The notes beneath the pieces are model-generated. The model had not been told where the DNA came from, made no database searches, and saw only the letters and a program-made list of their open reading frames with translations. Made by a program: the position numbers and the translations under genes. From NCBI GenBank assembly GCA_029560455.1, contig JAKQKW010000284.1, positions 1-22,517 on the forward strand: DNA of 22,517 nt, in the 5' to 3' direction. Shown here piece after piece: positions 18,117 through 22,517 of this stretch (position 1 is the stretch's first letter; each line of letters opens with the position of its first letter). The DNA is from Candidatus Rifleibacteriota bacterium. Lineage in GTDB: Bacteria > Riflebacteria > Ozemobacteria > Ozemobacterales > Ozemobacteraceae.

Positions 18117-19330
18117 ACAAGATTACCGGTCGGCCAAAAAGAACGAAACGAGCAGAAGAAAACTGTGAGACCTTGCCTCATGAACTGGTTTTTTCCCGAC
18201 TTGTCGAGCTCTTTGAACAAACCCAGTCTGCGATGCAGATGCAGGCAGCACGCTCGGTAGATATTGCACTGGTGGCAAGAAACTGGCTGTTTGGCTGGTA
18301 TATTGTTGAATACCAGCAAAATGGGTCTGATCGGGCCGAATATGGCAGCAATCTGCTTAAGACATTGTCTCAGACTTTAAGACAAAAGCTTGGAAAGGGT
18401 TTCTCCACCGACAATCTTGAACTGATGAGGAAGTTTTATATTGAGTATTCTGTTACAAACAGCGATGAGTTGAGTAAAGTTTTAAAATTGTTGAATTCCG
18501 AGACAGTGTCTCGGAATTTGCCGAAATCCGAGACGGCGTCTCGGAATTTGGCAAAACCAGGCACAATTGGATCATTCTGGCAGCAGTCCTGGTCAATACT
18601 TGCCAGATCATTCTCATTAAGCTGGTCGCATTATGTGGTTTTGTTGACGATCAATTCAGAGCAGGAAAGAAGTTTCTACGAAATTGAAGCCCGTGAAAAT
18701 GCCTGGGGAATAAGAGAGCTAAAGCGCCAGATTGGCGCAAGCCTGTATGAACGACTGGCCCTGAGCCGGGACAAGGCAGGAATGAAGCAGTTGAGTGCAA
18801 AAGGGCAGGTCGTAACCCGACCTGCCGATATTCTTAAAAGCCCGTATATTCTTGAATTTCTTGGCTTACAGGAACACAGCAGTTATTCTGAAAATCAGCT
18901 GGAATCAGCGATTATAGACAAGATAGAGCATTTTCTTCTTGAACTTGGCAAGGGTTTTTTGTTCGAGGCCCGGCAAAAACGTTTTACTTTCGACGATGAT
19001 CATTTCTATGTTGATCTGGTTTTCTACAATCGCCTGTTGCGTTGCTACGTTTTAATAGACCTGAAACGTGATCGGCTTACGCACCAGGATTTAGGTCAGA
19101 TGCAAATGTATGTCAATTATTTTGACCGTTATGTCAAACTTGACGACGAAAAACCTACTGTCGGAATTTTGCTCTGCCATAGTAAACACGATGATCTGGT
19201 AGAACTTACCCTGCCAAAAGACTCAAACATTTATGCATCAGAATACCAGCTTTATCTGCCTTCGAAAGAAGAATTGAAGAAGAAGCTTGCCGAAGCTCAA
19301 AAAGAGTGGGAGTTGACCAATGAAGCTTAA
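18113..19330 (+). CDS. DUF1016/YhcG-type PD-(D/E)XK nuclease
   Basis: The GTG start overlaps the mod stop by four bases. The 405-residue product has the DUF1016 N-terminal domain (about 20-245, including [12 protein letters not shown] and [22 protein letters not shown]) and a C-terminal nuclease with the PD-(D/E)XK residues Asp301, Asp316-Leu-Lys318 and the following [10 protein letters not shown]. Family members are often encoded within or next to type I and III restriction operons; their precise role is unsettled. Residues 129-148 are a tandem 10-residue repeat ([20 protein letters not shown]) encoded by palindromic DNA, an insertion in an otherwise conserved domain. The gene overlaps the next by 11 bases, so it is a fixed part of this operon. 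Confidence 0.92.
   Translation: MNKITGRPKRTKRAEENCETLPHELVFSRLVELFEQTQSAMQMQAARSVDIALVARNWLFGWYIVEYQQNGSDRAEYGSNLLKTLSQTLRQKLGKGFSTDNLELMRKFYIEYSVTNSDELSKVLKLLNSETVSRNLPKSETASRNLAKPGTIGSFWQQSWSILARSFSLSWSHYVVLLTINSEQERSFYEIEARENAWGIRELKRQIGASLYERLALSRDKAGMKQLSAKGQVVTRPADILKSPYILEFLGLQEHSSYSENQLESAIIDKIEHFLLELGKGFLFEARQKRFTFDDDHFYVDLVFYNRLLRCYVLIDLKRDRLTHQDLGQMQMYVNYFDRYVKLDDEKPTVGILLCHSKHDDLVELTLPKDSNIYASEYQLYLPSKEELKKKLAEAQKEWELTNEA
18497..18556 (+). repeat. two tandem 30-base palindromic units inside the nuclease gene
   Basis: Units 18497-18526 and 18527-18556 are 26 of 30 identical. Each contains ccgagac and gtctcgg around a 3-base centre. In the first the palindrome extends to 11 bp per arm (aattccgagac and gtctcggaatt). 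The length keeps the reading frame. Confidence 0.9.
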
Positions 19331-22300
19331 ATTTAAACAACAGGCGTATCAGACAAGGGCTGTACAAGCGGTTGTAGAGTGTTTCAAAGGTCAACCAAAT
19401 ACATCTGGTATCGGTTATCTGATCGACCTGGGAGCGCAATCTACAGAAACCAGCGGGCCGAAGCAAAATACTCTTTATGAAGATCTTGGCTTCAAAAACA
19501 GCGATCTGGCTTTGAATGAAAAACAGATTCTTGCAAACATTCAAAATGTGCAGCGGCAGCAGAATCTGCCACAGTCAACTGCTCTTGTTTCAACCAGGGA
19601 GTCAAGGCTGAATCTTGATGTTGAAATGGAAACCGGCACTGGTAAAACCTATTGTTATATCAAAACCATGTTTGAAATGAATCGTCAGTTCGGCTGGTCG
19701 AAATTTATTGTGGTAGTGCCAAGCATCGCGATCAGAGAAGGGGTGTTCAAATCACTGCAAATTACCGCTGACCACTTTCAGGAGATTTATCATAAGAAAG
19801 CAAAATTCTTTATTTATAATTCCAAGCAACCGCATAACCTCCTGAGTTTTTCATCTGACGCTGGTCTAAACGTCATGGTTATTAACATTCAGGCGTTTAA
19901 TGCCAAGGGTAAAGAGAACCGCCGAATTTATGAAGAGCTTGATGAGTTTCAAAGTCGCCGCCCCATAGATGTGATTAAAGCCAATCGGCCAATTCTCATC
20001 CTTGATGAGCCGCAGAAAATGGAAGGAGCAAAAACTCTTGAATCTCTAAAAGAGTTTAATCCATTATTCATACTGAGATATTCTGCAACTCATAGAACTC
20101 AGCACAATACTATTCACCGGCTCGACGCTCTTGATGCCTACAATCAGAAACTGGTCAAGAAAATTGCGGTGCGGGGTATTTCGATAAAAGGCCTGGCCGG
20201 TACAAATTCTTATCTGTTTCTTGAAGGCATTGATGTTTCTAAGCAGGCTCCCGTTGCCAGAATTGAACTTGAGATACGGCAAAAAAGCGGTATCAAAAGA
20301 ATGATCCGTCGGCTGAAAAAAGGGGATAATCTTCACGTTTTCTCTGAAGGTCTCGATCAATACAAAGGTTTTGTAATCTCAAACATTAATGCCGGTACGG
20401 ATACGGTTGAGTTCACAAATGGCCTCGTCATTCATGCCGGCGAAGTTGTTGGCGATGTTAACGAAACGGCTCTGAGAAGAATTCAGATCAGAGAAGCAAT
20501 TAAAGCACATTTCGACAAAGAACAGATTTTATATCATCAGGGAATCAAAGTTCTGACCCTTTTCTTTATAGACGAAGTTGCCAAATACCGTGTATATACA
20601 GATTCTGGAGAAGAAGGCGGCGAATACGCAAAAATCTTTGAAGAAGAATATCGGGAGGTCTTGGATGAGGTCAAACAGAACCTTTTTCTGGCAGAGGATT
20701 ATGCAAAGTATCTCGGCAAAATTGCTGCCGGCCGCACTCATAATGGCTATTTTGCCATAGATAAAACCGGTAAAAGAATGATTGACCCTGTTACCGGCAA
20801 GAAGACAACGGAAACTGAAGATTCTGATGCCTACGACCTTATCTTGAAAGACAAAGAACGTCTTCTGTCATTAAAAGAGCCAACCAGATTCATTTTTTCA
20901 CATTCAGCTCTACGCGAAGGTTGGGATAACCCTAACGTCTTCGTTATCTGCACCTTGAAACATAGCGATAATACAATCTCCAGGCGTCAGGAAGTTGGGC
21001 GAGGTCTGAGACTATCGGTGAATCAACACGGCGAAAGACAGGATGACCTTGCTACAGTTCATCAGATAAATGTTCTGACTGTAGTTGCAAGCGAGAGCTA
21101 CAGGGATTTTGTCAGCGGCTTGCAACAGGATATCAGGGAATCGCTTTCAGTTCGACCGAGATTGGCGAATGAAGCTTTTTTTGCCGGCAAAATTCTGGTG
21201 TGTGATGGTTCGAACGTTGAAATTACACAACAAATGGCCAGGCAGATTTACAAATATCTTATAAAAAATGATTATACCGATGAAAATGACAACATTTCCC
21301 CTGTTTTCATTGAATCGGCCAAAAATGGCGAGTTTGCTGAACTTCCCGAAGAGCTGCAGCCTTACAAGGAGCAGATTTTTCAGCTGATAGACAGCGTCTA
21401 TAGTGATGTCAAACTTCCGGCAATCGAGGATGAACGCTCGAAAAAAGTTAATTCTCTCAATGCAAATTTCGAGAAAAAAGAATTCAAGGAACTTTGGGAA
21501 CGTATTAATCGCAAGGCAGTCTACAGCGTTAAATTTGACAGCAATGAGCTGATCAAGAAATGCGTGTTTGCCCTCGACAAAGAGCTGACAGTTGAGCCTT
21601 TAATTTATACTATTCAAAACGGTGAACAGGCAGAGAAGATTTCTTATGACCAGCTTGAGTCAGGTGATAGTTTCAAGGTTAAGGCGACAACTACTGAATA
21701 CAACCGGCGTTCAATTCATTCTACCGTCAAATATGATCTTATCGGGAAGATTGCTGAAGGCACTCAGCTTACTAGAAAAACAATCGCAGCAATACTTGCT
21801 GGTATTGCCCGTCCGACTTTCGTTTTATTTAAAACAAATCCTGAGAGCTTTATTTCTGGCACTACGCGCATAATTCAGGAACAGAAAGCGAATGTGGTGA
21901 TTGAGCATCTAAGCTACGATGCTATCAATGAAACCCATGATATCGATATTTTTACCGAGGCTCAGCTTAAGCAGGAGTTCAACAACGCCGGAGAGCCTCT
22001 TAAGCGGCATATTTATGATTATGTAATCACTGATTCCAAAACTGAACGCAAGTTTGTTGAAGAGCTGGATACAAGCACTGAAGTTGTGGTTTACGCAAAA
22101 TTGCCACGTGGGTTTTCTATTCCGACACCGGTTGGCAACTACAACCCTGACTGGGCAATTTCATTCAAAGAGGGTTCGGTTAAGCATGTTTACTTTGTTG
22201 CAGAGACCAAGGGCAGCATGTCTTCTCTTGAATTGCGAGAGATTGAAAAGACCAAGATCGAATGTGCCAGGAAGTTTTTCAGCGAAATAAACCAGAGAAT

Positions 22301-22367
22301 AAATCCGAAAAATGTAAAATATGATGTGGTCGATAGCTTCAGCAAGCTTATGGAACTGGTAAGCTGA
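19320..22367 (+). CDS. res: type III restriction enzyme Res subunit (helicase plus nuclease)
   Basis: The product is 1015 residues, in the size range of type III Res (EcoP15I about 970). Helicase motifs: Walker A GTGKT (106-110), DEPQ (229-232), SAT (255-257), and motif VI around [11 protein letters not shown] (Gly560 to Arg564). The C-terminal endonuclease has the PD-(D/E)XK pattern: Pro943-Asp944, then Glu962-Thr-Lys964 in FVAETKGS. With Mod it should form the ATP-dependent complex that cuts DNA after long-range diffusion between unmethylated sites. The start overlaps the upstream nuclease gene by 11 bases. All key residues are intact, so the enzyme looks active. No hairpin terminator is evident after the stop, where a convergent gene begins 24 bases on. 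Confidence 0.95.
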   Translation: MKLKFKQQAYQTRAVQAVVECFKGQPNTSGIGYLIDLGAQSTETSGPKQNTLYEDLGFKNSDLALNEKQILANIQNVQRQQNLPQSTALVSTRESRLNLDVEMETGTGKTYCYIKTMFEMNRQFGWSKFIVVVPSIAIREGVFKSLQITADHFQEIYHKKAKFFIYNSKQPHNLLSFSSDAGLNVMVINIQAFNAKGKENRRIYEELDEFQSRRPIDVIKANRPILILDEPQKMEGAKTLESLKEFNPLFILRYSATHRTQHNTIHRLDALDAYNQKLVKKIAVRGISIKGLAGTNSYLFLEGIDVSKQAPVARIELEIRQKSGIKRMIRRLKKGDNLHVFSEGLDQYKGFVISNINAGTDTVEFTNGLVIHAGEVVGDVNETALRRIQIREAIKAHFDKEQILYHQGIKVLTLFFIDEVAKYRVYTDSGEEGGEYAKIFEEEYREVLDEVKQNLFLAEDYAKYLGKIAAGRTHNGYFAIDKTGKRMIDPVTGKKTTETEDSDAYDLILKDKERLLSLKEPTRFIFSHSALREGWDNPNVFVICTLKHSDNTISRRQEVGRGLRLSVNQHGERQDDLATVHQINVLTVVASESYRDFVSGLQQDIRESLSVRPRLANEAFFAGKILVCDGSNVEITQQMARQIYKYLIKNDYTDENDNISPVFIESAKNGEFAELPEELQPYKEQIFQLIDSVYSDVKLPAIEDERSKKVNSLNANFEKKEFKELWERINRKAVYSVKFDSNELIKKCVFALDKELTVEPLIYTIQNGEQAEKISYDQLESGDSFKVKATTTEYNRRSIHSTVKYDLIGKIAEGTQLTRKTIAAILAGIARPTFVLFKTNPESFISGTTRIIQEQKANVVIEHLSYDAINETHDIDIFTEAQLKQEFNNAGEPLKRHIYDYVITDSKTERKFVEELDTSTEVVVYAKLPRGFSIPTPVGNYNPDWAISFKEGSVKHVYFVAETKGSMSSLELREIEKTKIECARKFFSEINQRINPKNVKYDVVDSFSKLMELVS

Positions 22368-22391
22368 AAACTTTCAAAAGGAGACAAAGGT

Positions 22392-22517
22392 CTATTCATT
22401 AAGTTTATCGAGATAATCCAGGAAATCTGGGTCATCGCATTCTACCGCAATGTTGTAAACCTCCCAGAATATGACTTCTATGATATCATCTAACTCCCAG
22501 GGGATAGCTTCGTCACA
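22392..22517 (-). CDS. C-terminal end of a small acidic protein, cut by the window edge
   Basis: On the minus strand the frame is open from the window end to a TAG at 22392-22394, giving 41 residues. They begin CDEAIPWELDDIIEVIFW and end FLDYLDKLNE, strongly acidic with regular hydrophobic spacing as in a helix. The composition looks like real protein, the gene is convergent with res, and no start lies in the window. I do not recognise the family. Confidence 0.6.
   Translation of the reverse strand, partial: CDEAIPWELDDIIEVIFWEVYNIAVECDDPDFLDYLDKLNE

Noticed and set aside
18497..18556. CRISPR array
   Set aside because: There are only two units directly adjoining, with no spacers, and they are read through in frame by a conserved gene.
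12227..22367. BREX or DISARM assignment
   Set aside because: PglZ, BrxC, BrxL, DrmA, DrmB and DrmC are absent; the Mod/Res pair marks a type III core.
9259..22517. Second attachment-site copy of the tRNA-Asn 3' end within the window
   Set aside because: I looked for the T-arm and acceptor sequence downstream and did not see it; the other end, if any, is outside.

Overview
This is bacterial chromosome, most likely from a Gram-negative species. Coding density is high, there is a secreted protein with a Sec signal peptide, promoters look like sigma-70 sites, and the tRNA gene does not encode its CCA end. I cannot place it in a phylum from the sequence alone.

The left part (1 to about 9290) is ordinary, GC-rich chromosome (57-70 % GC in lines counted by hand within the tldD gene). 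It holds a TldD/PmbA (TldE) protease pair (TldD truncated by the window edge), a MATE efflux transporter convergent with a CNNM/CorC-type membrane protein, a monomeric NADP-dependent isocitrate dehydrogenase, a secreted protein of unknown function, and a tRNA-Asn(GTT) with its own promoter and terminator.

Right after the tRNA the character changes. About 450 bases without a gene carry a very strong hairpin and short repeats. Everything beyond is AT-richer, all but the last gene fragment is on the + strand, and it is accessory in type, so I read the tRNA as the likely edge of a genomic island. The first block (9756-12000) is a three-gene cluster: an 85-residue protein I do not recognise, a 413-422-residue protein that looks like two degenerate FtsZ/tubulin-type Rossmann halves in tandem, and a JAMM/JAB metallopeptidase with an enlarged active-site loop. 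I do not know this combination as a described system; it is the best novelty candidate here.

The second block (12227-22367) is a tightly packed five-gene operon behind a near-consensus promoter flanked by inverted repeats. It encodes an SF2/SNF2-type helicase with a degenerate PLD-like N-terminus, a DUF4391 protein, a type III Mod-like adenine methyltransferase, a DUF1016/YhcG-type PD-(D/E)XK nuclease, and a type III Res subunit with helicase and nuclease domains. The last four genes are spaced by 12 bases or less or overlap. This is a type III restriction-modification system extended with a second helicase and a second nuclease, almost certainly used against foreign DNA. The methyltransferase has an AT-rich central block of different codon use, as expected if the target recognition domain was swapped by recombination.

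The window closes with the 3' end of a small acidic unknown gene on the minus strand.
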